Source of the DNA: Candidatus Vecturithrix granuli
GTDB lineage: Bacteria; Moduliflexota; Moduliflexia; Moduliflexales; Moduliflexaceae
Direction of reading: 5' to 3'
Length of the DNA: 64,000 nt
NCBI GenBank assembly: GCA_000739535.1
Contig: DF820468.1
Coordinates: 370,852 to 434,851, forward strand
Part shown: positions 7,661-16,374 of the stretch, piece after piece
Layout of the letters: every line of letters starts with the position of its first letter
Numbering within the stretch: the stretch's first letter is position 1
Position numbers and translations under genes: made by a program
Notes under the pieces: generated by a model
Database searches by the model: none
Seen by the model: only the letters and a program-made list of their open reading frames with translations
What the model was told of the DNA's origin: nothing

Positions 7661-9040
7661 ATGGGAAAAACCTGGGGAGGTCGGTTCGGACAGGAAACCC
7701 ACGCGCTGGTTGAAGAATTGACTGCATCTATTCATTATGATCAGAATTTGTATGTCTGGGATATTCTGGGAAGTAAAGCTCATGCACGCATGTTAACGGC
7801 ATGCGGCGTACTGACTCAGCCAGACCTGGAAGCGATTCTGCGTGGATTAGATGAGGTTCAACAGGAAATTGAAGCAGGGAAATTGGAGTTTACGAATCGC
7901 CTTGAAGATATTCATACACACGTTGAGCATCGCTTGATTGAAAAAATCGGAGAACCCGGACGAAAACTCCATACCGCTCGCAGTCGTAATGATCAAGTTG
8001 CCACCGATTTTCGTTTATATTTACGGAACGAAGTCGATCAGATCCTCGCTTTGCTGCACAACTTCCAATGCACACTGGTCGCCCTTGCTGAGCAACATGT
8101 TGATACACTTTTTCCAGGATATACGCACTTACAACGGGCGCAGCCGATTGTCTTCGGACACCATCTCCTGGCGTATTACGAAATGTTGCAGCGCGATTCA
8201 GCTCGGTTCAGGGAATGCCGGCAACGTATTAACGTGCTTCCGCTCGGAGTAGCCGCGCTGGCTGGTACATCATACCCGATTGACCGCCAGGCCGTGGCGC
8301 GTGAACTTGGTTTTGATCAGGTAGCCGCGAACAGCCTTGATGCCGTCAGTGACCGTGATTTTGCGATTGAATTCAGCGCACATGCCGCGATTCTTATGAT
8401 GCACCTCAGTCGCCTGTGTGAAGAACTCATCCTCTGGTCTTCTATCGAATTTGGATTTATTGAGTTAAGCGATGCGTTTTGTACGGGAAGCAGCATCATG
8501 CCTCAGAAAAAAAACCCTGATGTGGCTGAATTGATTCGCGGAAAAACAGGGCGCGTGTATGGTCATCTGATGAGCTTGTTGACGCTCATGAAATCCCTCC
8601 CGCTGACCTATAATCGCGACATGCAAGAAGACAAAGAACCGGTGTTTGATATTGCCGCCACCCTGAATATTTCATTACGGGTTTTCCCAGAAATGCTGAG
8701 GAACATGAAGGTAAACAATGTTCAGATTGCTCAAACGCTTGAAGGCGGATTTATGACCGCGACCGAGGTGGCGGATTATTTAGTACGGCGAGGAGTATCA
8801 TTCAGAACAGCGCATGGAATTGTCGGCGAACTCATCCGCTATAGTCTTGGCGCCGGGAAAACCCTGCAAGAGTTGAGCCTTGAAGAATATCAGCGTATTT
8901 CCGAGAAATTTGATGAGGCTGTGCTAGACGTTGTAACGCCGCAACAGGCGGTCAATTGTAAAACGAGTGTTGGCGGAACTGCACCACATAATGTATTCAG
9001 GGCGATACAAGCCGCGAAAGATCAGTTAGGAATTCACTAA
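7661..9040 (+). CDS. argH: Argininosuccinate lyase
   Basis: 459 residues, the normal family length. It cleaves argininosuccinate to arginine and fumarate, the last step of arginine synthesis, as a cytoplasmic homotetramer. The fumarase/aspartase superfamily signature GSSIMPQKKNPD is intact (about residues 281-292) and carries the mobile catalytic serine loop. The N-terminus KTWGGRF and the segment HTARSRNDQV, with its substrate-binding residues, are also typical. The ATG at 7661 lies just after the inverted repeat, with no clear Shine-Dalgarno sequence. The gene is apart from other arginine genes and is followed 71 bp later by a lipoprotein gene. A small lipoprotein next to argH is a familiar arrangement in several Gram-negative groups. 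Confidence 0.97.
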   Translation: MGKTWGGRFGQETHALVEELTASIHYDQNLYVWDILGSKAHARMLTACGVLTQPDLEAILRGLDEVQQEIEAGKLEFTNRLEDIHTHVEHRLIEKIGEPGRKLHTARSRNDQVATDFRLYLRNEVDQILALLHNFQCTLVALAEQHVDTLFPGYTHLQRAQPIVFGHHLLAYYEMLQRDSARFRECRQRINVLPLGVAALAGTSYPIDRQAVARELGFDQVAANSLDAVSDRDFAIEFSAHAAILMMHLSRLCEELILWSSIEFGFIELSDAFCTGSSIMPQKKNPDVAELIRGKTGRVYGHLMSLLTLMKSLPLTYNRDMQEDKEPVFDIAATLNISLRVFPEMLRNMKVNNVQIAQTLEGGFMTATEVADYLVRRGVSFRTAHGIVGELIRYSLGAGKTLQELSLEEYQRISEKFDEAVLDVVTPQQAVNCKTSVGGTAPHNVFRAIQAAKDQLGIH

Positions 9041-9111
9041 TCAAGCCAACGAGATGCGGAAACTGTCTGATAGGACCATTTCTGAATCTCAACAGCAGAT
9101 CGTCTTAGATT

Positions 9112-11379
9112 ATGAAACAGATAGTTACGATAATTCTTCTTATTATAGGCGTCCTCTTCCTACTCATGGGATGTGGGAAAAAGGGCGATCCGATTGAACC
9201 AGTTGCGCCTCTACCTCTCCCAGTGCAAGGAGTTGTTGCGAGTGTGGATGCGCAGGGAATTACACTGTCATGGACTCCGCCAACAGAATATGATACCGGT
9301 AAACAATTAGAATCTGGGGATATTAAAAAATTCGTTGTGTCTCGGAAAACAGAAGCCCCTGTAACTAAAGGATGGGAGTTTACTACAACAAATGAAGGCT
9401 GGTCTGCGGTTGGAAAAACCGCTCCAATCAAGCATCATAAAGGTGTATTACGAACAACCTCGACCCAATCAAAACTCTTTATTCGTTCTCAAGATGCTCT
9501 CGCGCTTTCAGCCGAACAAAATCGCTATATTCGTCTGAAACTCTGGTCCAAAAATACTCGACAAGGATATATCGCCTTTATCACCGATACTATGACCAAT
9601 TGGGATATTGACAGCAGCCTGGAATTCTATCCCGCCGTTCACACCTCATATTATAGCTATCAAAATGCTTTTGGTGCTTTGAAACTCAAGTCCTTTCCGA
9701 TCAGCTCATCAGCGTTGGATACGGCTCAGGATTATATGATTGATATGAGCACTGTTCCGACCTGGAAAGGGAGTATTAAACAAATCGGAATTCTGTTGCA
9801 AAATGAGCACCCCGAGGTGACTGAGAGCGAACAAAAGGAGCAAACCGAGGTAACTGAGGTCGAACTTGGCCTGGATCGCGTAGAATTCATCCCGGCGATC
9901 GCACAACAACTTTCGCCCTATCAAGCTCCGCCATGGCTATTTTTGGAGGATACGGAAGGTTGGACATCTCCCCAGACCAAACAGTTGCTGCCAGTAGCCT
10001 ATAACGGAGTGTTGTATGCTCAGGGAACAATGCCAATCATCCTGCTTTCCGCGCCAGGGCAGGCCATAAAGATAGATAAATCGCTCCAGGCGCAAATCCG
10101 AATGCAAGTCACGGCTGGCGACATGGCTTATCTCTGGTTGCAAAGAAACGCGGATGACAAAATTCCTGATTTTCAAAAAATTTCTGAGGTTTCAGCGCTT
10201 ACCATGTCTTCGGATTTCATCCCTATCCCTCTCAGCAAAACATCAGATTTTCATGTCTATACCGTAAACATTGGTGAGTTACTACTGGCAGAAACCGTCT
10301 CTACCGGAACGATTTCACAAATCGGCGTGTTCTTTCCCCAAGTGGAAGTTCCTCAAAGACGCCACATCATGATTGATTATATTGACTTCTCTTCATCTGA
10401 AGCAGACGCCGCTCGTTGGACCCAATACGCTCTTCCGACCCCTGCCGAACTTGAACAGTGGGTACAAACCCTGAAAATAGAGCAGGATCCGGAATTCTTC
10501 ATCCCTTACGGAGGACTTCCTGAGGAGAAGAAGACCCTGCCGGTCACTTCTGTCAAATTGGCTGAAATTTCCCCCCAACATCCTGAACCAGCAACGCTGG
10601 AAAATGGACAGTTTTTTCTGAAAGATACCGGAAATTTTCTCGTCGAAGACAACCCTGCGCCTCTTGATTATGAGGCGCGCTATACATATCAAATTGATGT
10701 TATTGACCACAAAAAGCGAACCAACAAGCAATTGAGCACGGTGACAGTCGATTTTTTTAGAATTCCTCAAAATCCGCAGCATCTGACAGCGACCCCGGGC
10801 GACGAAAAAATTACGCTGACCTGGGAACGTCCTGTTCTGACTGTGGATAGCTATAAAATTCGACAATTAAACGGATATATGATCTTTCGTTCCTTAGAAT
10901 CCGGGGTGTTTCCACAAACTCCTTTAATCAGAGTTCCTGCAAATACAACCGCCTTTACCGATACTAATCTTTCCAATGGAGTGACATATTATTATACCAT
11001 TCAATCAGTTGCTTCGACTCTATCGAAGATCAGTAATTCGGAATTTTCTGCAGAAGTCTCTGCTGTTCCGGTTGATAATATCGCGCCGGACGCTCCAGAA
11101 GACGTTGTGGGAGTCTATATTGGGAATGTCGTGAAACTGTATTGGAGTCAGAAGCAACCACGGGATTTTGGAGGATTTTATGTCTATCGTAGTGAAACAG
11201 CGGCGAACGGATATACCAAAATCACGATACAGCCAGTATTGACAGCCTCGTATCAAGATGAGACTGCTGAACCGCGTAAACGGTATTATTATCGAATTAC
11301 AGCGATTGATGATGAAACGCCGCCCAATGAAAGCGAACCATCTGACATGGCTGTCGTTGATACACTTCTCCTAGATTAA
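9112..11379 (+). CDS. Modular lipoprotein with fibronectin type III domains
   Basis: 755 residues. A hydrophobic signal with lipobox LLMGC gives a lipoprotein beginning CGKKGDP, the same N-terminal flavour as the small lipoproteins found beside argH/lysA in other Gram-negatives. An FN3-like strand set starts around residue 40 (GITLSWTPP). Two related jelly-roll-like segments follow, each opening W.F....EGW (about residues 85-270 and 280-440). After about residue 480 FN3-type sequence resumes, with two further clear FN3 repeats (KITLTWERP and VVKLYWSQ) to the end. The order suggests that two carbohydrate-binding-like domains were inserted into an ancestral FN3 lipoprotein. The likely location is the periplasm or outer membrane. 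The ligand is unknown. Confidence 0.8.
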   Translation: MKQIVTIILLIIGVLFLLMGCGKKGDPIEPVAPLPLPVQGVVASVDAQGITLSWTPPTEYDTGKQLESGDIKKFVVSRKTEAPVTKGWEFTTTNEGWSAVGKTAPIKHHKGVLRTTSTQSKLFIRSQDALALSAEQNRYIRLKLWSKNTRQGYIAFITDTMTNWDIDSSLEFYPAVHTSYYSYQNAFGALKLKSFPISSSALDTAQDYMIDMSTVPTWKGSIKQIGILLQNEHPEVTESEQKEQTEVTEVELGLDRVEFIPAIAQQLSPYQAPPWLFLEDTEGWTSPQTKQLLPVAYNGVLYAQGTMPIILLSAPGQAIKIDKSLQAQIRMQVTAGDMAYLWLQRNADDKIPDFQKISEVSALTMSSDFIPIPLSKTSDFHVYTVNIGELLLAETVSTGTISQIGVFFPQVEVPQRRHIMIDYIDFSSSEADAARWTQYALPTPAELEQWVQTLKIEQDPEFFIPYGGLPEEKKTLPVTSVKLAEISPQHPEPATLENGQFFLKDTGNFLVEDNPAPLDYEARYTYQIDVIDHKKRTNKQLSTVTVDFFRIPQNPQHLTATPGDEKITLTWERPVLTVDSYKIRQLNGYMIFRSLESGVFPQTPLIRVPANTTAFTDTNLSNGVTYYYTIQSVASTLSKISNSEFSAEVSAVPVDNIAPDAPEDVVGVYIGNVVKLYWSQKQPRDFGGFYVYRSETAANGYTKITIQPVLTASYQDETAEPRKRYYYRITAIDDETPPNESEPSDMAVVDTLLLD

Positions 11380-11533
11380 AACAGATTAAGAGAGGCTATG
11401 TGAAGGTTTAAAACATTGGGAATCATTGTTGTTTAGACCTTCACAGCCTTAAAAGCCTGAAAACATTCGGAAAGGGGAAATCGCTTCTTAGCCAGGATCT
11501 CTCACTACATTAGTATTGACAAGTTCTTAGTCT

Positions 11534-11586
11534 CGCCTTCAGGTGGAAGAACTTGCTCAAGTGAGAACTGCAGACCTCTCAAAATT
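11534..11586 (+). repeat. Dispersed 53-bp repeat (family B copy 1)
   Basis: The gap 11380-11600 holds a hairpin (GTGAAGGTTTAAAAC paired with GTTTAGACCTTCAC, about 11400-11447) and this 53-bp sequence. The sequence is 44/53 identical to 36319-36371 and contains the mini-palindrome CTTGCTCAAG. A shorter relative lies at 35318-35342. No coding function is apparent. Confidence 0.6.
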
Positions 11587-11600
11587 GAATTGGTTATGCG

Positions 11601-13580
11601 CTATATTCTTCTGTAAAGGCGACGATTGTCGATGACGGTTTTGAGTTCCGGGAGTATTTGTTCCGCTGCCTTTTCCCCGGCATCAATAATGTCTCGGGCA
11701 TGTTTAAAATCGACCCAGCTATACCCGATCAAGTCTGGAATAATTGTCACATCCGCGATCATGGCTTTGGCTGTACTGATTTCATATTGCAAATTTTGAA
11801 AAGATCGGGTGATAATATCTATCATTTTCATATTCTCAGCATACCCGACGAGATTGGTGTAATTTTCGGGAGGTGGAGGATAACTTGGCGTAAGTTGGCC
11901 AAAACTGTTCACTCCGATCAAAATATCGGCTTCCATTTCGATCAGATCACTGATTGGCACCGGATTAATGGTAGAACCATCGACCAGAAAATTTTCATCA
12001 TAATTGACCGGCGGGAAAATCCCTGGCATAGCGATACTGGCTTCAATACCTTTGAGCAATGAACCAGAAGAGAGAGGCACTTCTTTACCGACATCCAGTG
12101 TCATGGTAATAATCCTCAAAGGAAGGCGCAGGTCATGAAACGTAAGTTTTTCCGGGATATACTCCGCAATCAGTTTCATAATTCGGCGATGACTCAATAA
12201 TCCGCCGCTTAATGGACTGAAATCTCGAAAAGAAACCAGGGGAAGATATTTTTGCGCGTCAAGGGCTGCCTGTTCGATCTCGGCCGCACTCATTCCCAAC
12301 GCATACATTGCGCCGATAATCGCCCCTGTGTTGCTTGCGGCAATCATATCAATCTGGATCTGATTGCGTTCCAACACTTTCAAGACCCCAATATGCGACA
12401 AACCACGTGCAGCCATCCCCCCAAGGGCTAACCCAATTCGCAAATTGGCGATATGACGGGCAATTTTATTGACGACCGTATTCGTGACGACATGATCCGG
12501 AGAAAAAAGGCTCATTTCCCCCTGCTCATAGAATTGATGCTCGGCCTTCTGATCAAAAGGAAGGATTAACGGGGTTATTTCAGTCGAATCGGTGAACATC
12601 CTCGCCGTCTCTTGAGGAGAATAATAGACAGTAATAATTTCCTGATGATCAAACATGCCTACTGGAGGTTCCTCTCCGACTGGCGAGAGCAATACAACCG
12701 TATTGGAGAGATCTAAGGCTTCAAACGTGTTATTGCTAATTTCCGTCGAGGTATTGATCAACACATACTGGTATGATGCTTTCAGCATCCCCAGAATTCC
12801 GGCAATGCGCTCACGCGAGATTTTTCCTGTTCGGAGAAGTTCCGACGACAGAGTCAGTAAATAAAAACCGGACGCATGTTGGTAGCAGAAATCTTGTAGG
12901 GTCTCCTCCGTAAGTTCTTCTCCAACGGATTGAATACCTTCCATACGTAAAATCGAGGCGATGTCAGGCGTATTCATCGTCATATCCAGAATGATGACGG
13001 GTTGGGTAGTTTGCGAAGAGAGGCTTGCCGCAAGGTGCACGGCTAAGAAAGTTTTTCGGGGAGTTTTCTTGGGACTATAAATAGAGACAATCTGACTGTG
13101 TTTGGGTTGCTGGTGAAAAAGTCCCAGAGTCTTTTTGCGAATGCGTTGATCGACTGTGCGAATAATATTATGGATAATTGTCGGGTCGCGTTCGACGAAT
13201 TCATGAAAGCTCTGCTGACCTAATAAGACAATTTCTGCATCAATCACAGCTTCTGCGGTGACTGAGCGTGGCTCATTCGTGAGCACGGCGCTTTCTCCGA
13301 AAAAATCTCCGGCGTTCAAATAGGCCAGGTTCGTCGTGTGCGTATTTTCCGTCATACTCAACTTCACTTGCCCTGAAAGAATGATATAAATTGATGATCC
13401 CTGTTCACCTTCACGGCAGATGATTGCACTTCTGGGATAGTACTCTTTGCGTAAGGTAGGCAGGATTCTCCGTAATTCAGCCACTTTGACATCGGCAAAC
13501 AACGCATTTCTTCGTAAATCAGCAATAGTGATCAATGCTATATAATGAATAATTGAAGAGTGATACGTGGCAATCGTCAC
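11601..13580 (-). CDS. Cyclic-nucleotide-binding / MinD-like / patatin-like protein, probable pseudoenzyme
   Basis: 659 residues in three parts. Residues ~25-150 form a cyclic-nucleotide-binding (Crp-type) domain (GSSIYIILSGQVKLS, GDFFGESAVLTNEPRSVTA). Residues ~165-335 resemble a MinD/CpaE ATPase, but the Walker A region reads SPKKTPRKT and lacks the GKGG-x-GKT glycines. Residues ~370-575 are a patatin/NTE-type lipase domain with GGMAARGLSHIG and DGSTINPVP. However, the nucleophile elbow reads AASNTGA where active enzymes have GTSAGA, so the catalytic Ser is Asn. Both enzymatic domains therefore look inactive. The GTG start at 13580 and its GAAGAG site lie inside a perfect 22-bp hairpin, and the gene follows a REC-PATAN gene, which suggests a signalling role. 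Confidence 0.85.
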   Translation of the reverse strand: MTIATYHSSIIHYIALITIADLRRNALFADVKVAELRRILPTLRKEYYPRSAIICREGEQGSSIYIILSGQVKLSMTENTHTTNLAYLNAGDFFGESAVLTNEPRSVTAEAVIDAEIVLLGQQSFHEFVERDPTIIHNIIRTVDQRIRKKTLGLFHQQPKHSQIVSIYSPKKTPRKTFLAVHLAASLSSQTTQPVIILDMTMNTPDIASILRMEGIQSVGEELTEETLQDFCYQHASGFYLLTLSSELLRTGKISRERIAGILGMLKASYQYVLINTSTEISNNTFEALDLSNTVVLLSPVGEEPPVGMFDHQEIITVYYSPQETARMFTDSTEITPLILPFDQKAEHQFYEQGEMSLFSPDHVVTNTVVNKIARHIANLRIGLALGGMAARGLSHIGVLKVLERNQIQIDMIAASNTGAIIGAMYALGMSAAEIEQAALDAQKYLPLVSFRDFSPLSGGLLSHRRIMKLIAEYIPEKLTFHDLRLPLRIITMTLDVGKEVPLSSGSLLKGIEASIAMPGIFPPVNYDENFLVDGSTINPVPISDLIEMEADILIGVNSFGQLTPSYPPPPENYTNLVGYAENMKMIDIITRSFQNLQYEISTAKAMIADVTIIPDLIGYSWVDFKHARDIIDAGEKAAEQILPELKTVIDNRRLYRRI

Positions 13581-13599
13581 GTATCACTCTTCAATTATT
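13548..13599 (-). promoter_or_regulatory. Hairpin sequestering a ribosome-binding site and start codon
   Basis: Perfect 22-bp arms (13548-13569 and 13578-13599) with an 8-nt loop. On the minus-strand transcript the first arm contains the stop codon of the REC-PATAN gene (13597-13595), a GAAGAG Shine-Dalgarno-like run (13592-13587) and the GTG start (13580-13578) of the CNBD/patatin gene. Only a ribosome terminating on the upstream gene would open it, which predicts tight translational coupling. There is no U-tract, so a terminator is less likely. Confidence 0.6.
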
Positions 13600-14368
13600 T
13601 CGGATTCGCACATTTCAAGACCACCCATCGCATGGGCTGTCCCGAAGGAATTTTTTCAGGATTCGCGCGTCCAAAGGAAAAAATGCCTTCCGCCCATTCG
13701 ACCATCGATTGTAAGGCTTCTGTCCCTTCCAACCGTTTTTTCGGACGACTTGTCGGATCAACAAGAATAATATGTGTAATTTCTCCATAGCGAATGTGCA
13801 TTGAACCAGTTTGCTTCGTTTTCGGGTTGGTCAAGGTGGCGAAACCAGAGGCATTTACTAAACTTAACATCTGCAAAATCGAGGGCAGATATTCCTCTTT
13901 CAAATTCGCCAATAACGTGGTATTTTTCCTTTTCAATGCCCCGACGCTTGATTTCACCAATCGGTCGAGCACCGATCTCAATCGATCCAGAAACTCATTA
14001 AGGGAATCAATTGTCGTTGGTTCAATCAGGTATTCAATGCCGCGCGAGGAAAATTCACTTTGCACCAGCCCAACTTGTTCCTGATTCACAATAAACACTA
14101 CAGGAATGCCGCTACTTGTTGTTGTATTGGCAATCGAACGCATTTTACGATGCACATCCAGGGCATCTTTGAGGGCAAAATTTCCTAATTCCACAAATAA
14201 TAAATCCGGCAGAAATTCACCGCCGTTTTCTTCGACCTGATTAATGAGGCTTTGAAGCGCATCACTGAGCGACGGCATGAGAGTAACTTCATGTTCCGCC
14301 AATTCCAACACTTTCGCCATGTACTGATGCAAGTCAGCACGTTCATCAACTAACATAATTCTTGCCAC
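13595..14368 (-). CDS. Receiver-like domain plus DUF4388 (PATAN) regulator
   Basis: 257 residues. The N-terminal ~130 residues resemble a response-regulator receiver (ARIMLVDERADLH at strand 1). The strand-3 phosphorylation site, however, reads LLFVELGNF, with Glu where Asp is usual, and the segment after it departs from the normal pattern, so phosphorylation is doubtful. Residues ~145-257 match a DUF4388/PATAN-type domain (LPSILQMLSLVNASGFATL, IRYGEITH, EWAEGIFSF), which occurs in bacterial signalling and surface-behaviour regulators. The GTG start at 14368 is supported by GGGAGGTG seven bases upstream. It is probably co-transcribed with the CNBD/patatin gene, whose start lies in a hairpin over this gene's stop codon. 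Confidence 0.82.
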   Translation of the reverse strand: MARIMLVDERADLHQYMAKVLELAEHEVTLMPSLSDALQSLINQVEENGGEFLPDLLFVELGNFALKDALDVHRKMRSIANTTTSSGIPVVFIVNQEQVGLVQSEFSSRGIEYLIEPTTIDSLNEFLDRLRSVLDRLVKSSVGALKRKNTTLLANLKEEYLPSILQMLSLVNASGFATLTNPKTKQTGSMHIRYGEITHIILVDPTSRPKKRLEGTEALQSMVEWAEGIFSFGRANPEKIPSGQPMRWVVLKCANPK

Positions 14369-14476
14369 AATAACACCTCCCACGGACAATTGACAATTGG
14401 ATGATTGATTATTATCTTTGTTCTGCTACTGAGGGGCACACTCGTAATGAATACACATTACGACGCATTCCAGGGT

Positions 14477-14863
14477 TTATTCCTCAAGAATCACTTTAAT
14501 CTTTTTGACAAGTTGAGCAATACAGGATTTCATATCCTGGTCTTTGCGGACATAATCGCGTGCGCCTGACAGTTCTGCTGCCCGTTTAATTTCTTCTTCC
14601 GGTTTTGCTGAAAAGATAACGATAGGGATACTCTCGGTTTCATCCATGCCGCTCAGCATAATTCCTAAATCTTCCCCTTCAAGCGCGGGAAGATTCAAAT
14701 CGAGGATAATCAGATCCGGCTTGGTTTCCATTTGGAGAATTTGGATGTGCCCTGATTCGGCATCTTCAGCAAACACAATATTAAAGCCATGTTTTTTTAA
14801 TTCTTTTGATAAGATAGCTCGCGCAAACTGACTATCTTCAACAACCACAAGCGTCTTAGGCAT
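14477..14863 (-). CDS. CheY-like single-domain response regulator
   Basis: 128 residues, a stand-alone receiver. The acidic pair (VVVEDSQ), the phospho-acceptor Asp (LIILDLNLP, residue ~56), the switch Ser (VIFSAKP) and the conserved Lys (YVRKDQ) are all present, so it should accept phosphate from a histidine kinase. It has no output domain and probably works by protein contact. It lies 108 bp upstream of the REC-PATAN gene on the same strand with a strong ribosome-binding site (AGAAGGAGA). This makes a likely signalling cluster with the two following genes. No cognate kinase is seen in the window. Confidence 0.93.
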   Translation of the reverse strand: MPKTLVVVEDSQFARAILSKELKKHGFNIVFAEDAESGHIQILQMETKPDLIILDLNLPALEGEDLGIMLSGMDETESIPIVIFSAKPEEEIKRAAELSGARDYVRKDQDMKSCIAQLVKKIKVILEE

Positions 14864-14993
14864 AACGATCTCCTTCTCTCCTTCTATTGAGGATCAATAA
14901 TACGATTCATGTCTTGTTAAAATTTACCAAGACATAGTTTTATGCTATAACCTTAACTGAAAAAGGTCAACTGAAAATTCTGAGATTTTTCTC

Positions 14994-16355
14994 TCAAGGG
15001 CGTTCGTCTTGCTCCAGGGTTTGTAAATACTGTACTGCCACCTGATCGGATGGGGCAAACTGAAGATACTGCCGGAGTAATTTGACGACTTCCTCTTTCA
15101 TCGCTGGTTGCGGAGTTTCCTGATATTTTCGATACAACACCAGCGCCAGGTTAAACAGAATAAAATCTCGGGCATCCACCCGCAAGGCTTCGCGTAAAAT
15201 GGTTTCAGCCTCTTTGCCCTGACGTAATTCCGCGAATGCCACTCCAAGATTATTTGCAGCATATTTATTTCCAGGTTCAACCGCTAATACCTGCTGGTAC
15301 TCCGCAATCGCCCGCTGCAACATCATCCAATCGGGCCTGCCTCGCAACAATTGAATATTTTCCAGTTCAAGCGCGCCGGGGTAGGCGAGCAAAAATTGAT
15401 CGCCTTCGCTAGAATCCCAATATTGAAGATGATAGGCTACTCCCAGACCAATGCGCGCCGTTCGGCTCTGAGGAAAGAGCGACAGTATGGATTCAAAAAT
15501 CAGCGAGGCTTCCTGATAATTTCCTTGATCCAGCGCGTCTCTCCCCTGTGGAAACAGCTTACTGACCTCAATCGCTTTAATGCGAAATAGTTCCAATTGT
15601 TCAATTCGTTCTGAAAGAGTTGGATGGGTTGAAAGGTTCGAAGGTTTATCCGGAACAAACAGGTCTTGCTCTAATTGAAAATCTTCTCCGTATAACCTCC
15701 GTAACCGTCGTAATACCTGCGTACTGCCAGAAAAGCGATACCCTGCTCGTAGAGCATACAACGCCCCGAACTGATCTGCTTCAATTTCTTTGATCTGACG
15801 CAGTTTCATGATATATGGAAACAGGATATTATGCAATTCTTCAGAATATTTCGGCTGCTCTTCTTCTGCTACGAAATTCTGCTGCTGAATTAATTGCTTG
15901 AGATACGCGACTTGCTGCTCATCTCGCAGTTTATAATCGGCATAGTGCCGTAAAGCCGCATGAGCAATTTCATGCCCCAGGATAAAGGCAACATCATCAT
16001 CCGTCTGGCAAACTGCATCAATGATGCTTCTGGAGATCAACACATACCCTCCAGGAAGCGCAAGCGCTTGTGGTTCAAGCGACCCTTCGATCACATAAAA
16101 TGCATAGTGTAAATGCACCCGGTCTGAATAACGCGCAATCGCCTGACCAATGGCCGCGATTTGGGGATCGGTCGTCACCATAAACCCCCGTTCAGTTAAT
16201 TTCCGTTCAAGCGTATAAAATGCCATTCTTCCGGCAATCCGTTCCTCCATTTCACTCAGAACAAGTAGTTGTAATTCTTCTTGCGCAGTCCAGCCCCAAA
16301 TTGCTTGACAGCTGATAAATAGAATTCCCAATAACGGACCGATGAGTTTTCTCAT
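14994..16355 (-). CDS. M48 family metalloprotease with C-terminal TPRs (BepA/YfgC-like)
   Basis: 453 residues. An N-terminal Sec signal (hydrophobic to about residue 22) is followed by an M48 peptidase domain. The zinc site HEIAH lies near residue 128 and the third ligand Glu in EIEADQFG near residue 190. The C-terminal part (residues ~270-445) carries TPR repeats (ALDQGNYQEASLIFESIL and YAANNLGVAFAELRQGKEAE). This is the domain order of periplasmic BepA-type proteases that survey outer-membrane protein assembly. It starts 19 bp after the CHAT gene, so the two form an operon with the exported TPR-CHAT protein upstream. Confidence 0.92.
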   Translation of the reverse strand: MRKLIGPLLGILFISCQAIWGWTAQEELQLLVLSEMEERIAGRMAFYTLERKLTERGFMVTTDPQIAAIGQAIARYSDRVHLHYAFYVIEGSLEPQALALPGGYVLISRSIIDAVCQTDDDVAFILGHEIAHAALRHYADYKLRDEQQVAYLKQLIQQQNFVAEEEQPKYSEELHNILFPYIMKLRQIKEIEADQFGALYALRAGYRFSGSTQVLRRLRRLYGEDFQLEQDLFVPDKPSNLSTHPTLSERIEQLELFRIKAIEVSKLFPQGRDALDQGNYQEASLIFESILSLFPQSRTARIGLGVAYHLQYWDSSEGDQFLLAYPGALELENIQLLRGRPDWMMLQRAIAEYQQVLAVEPGNKYAANNLGVAFAELRQGKEAETILREALRVDARDFILFNLALVLYRKYQETPQPAMKEEVVKLLRQYLQFAPSDQVAVQYLQTLEQDERP

Positions 16356-16374
16356 AATAATTTACACCTTTCTT

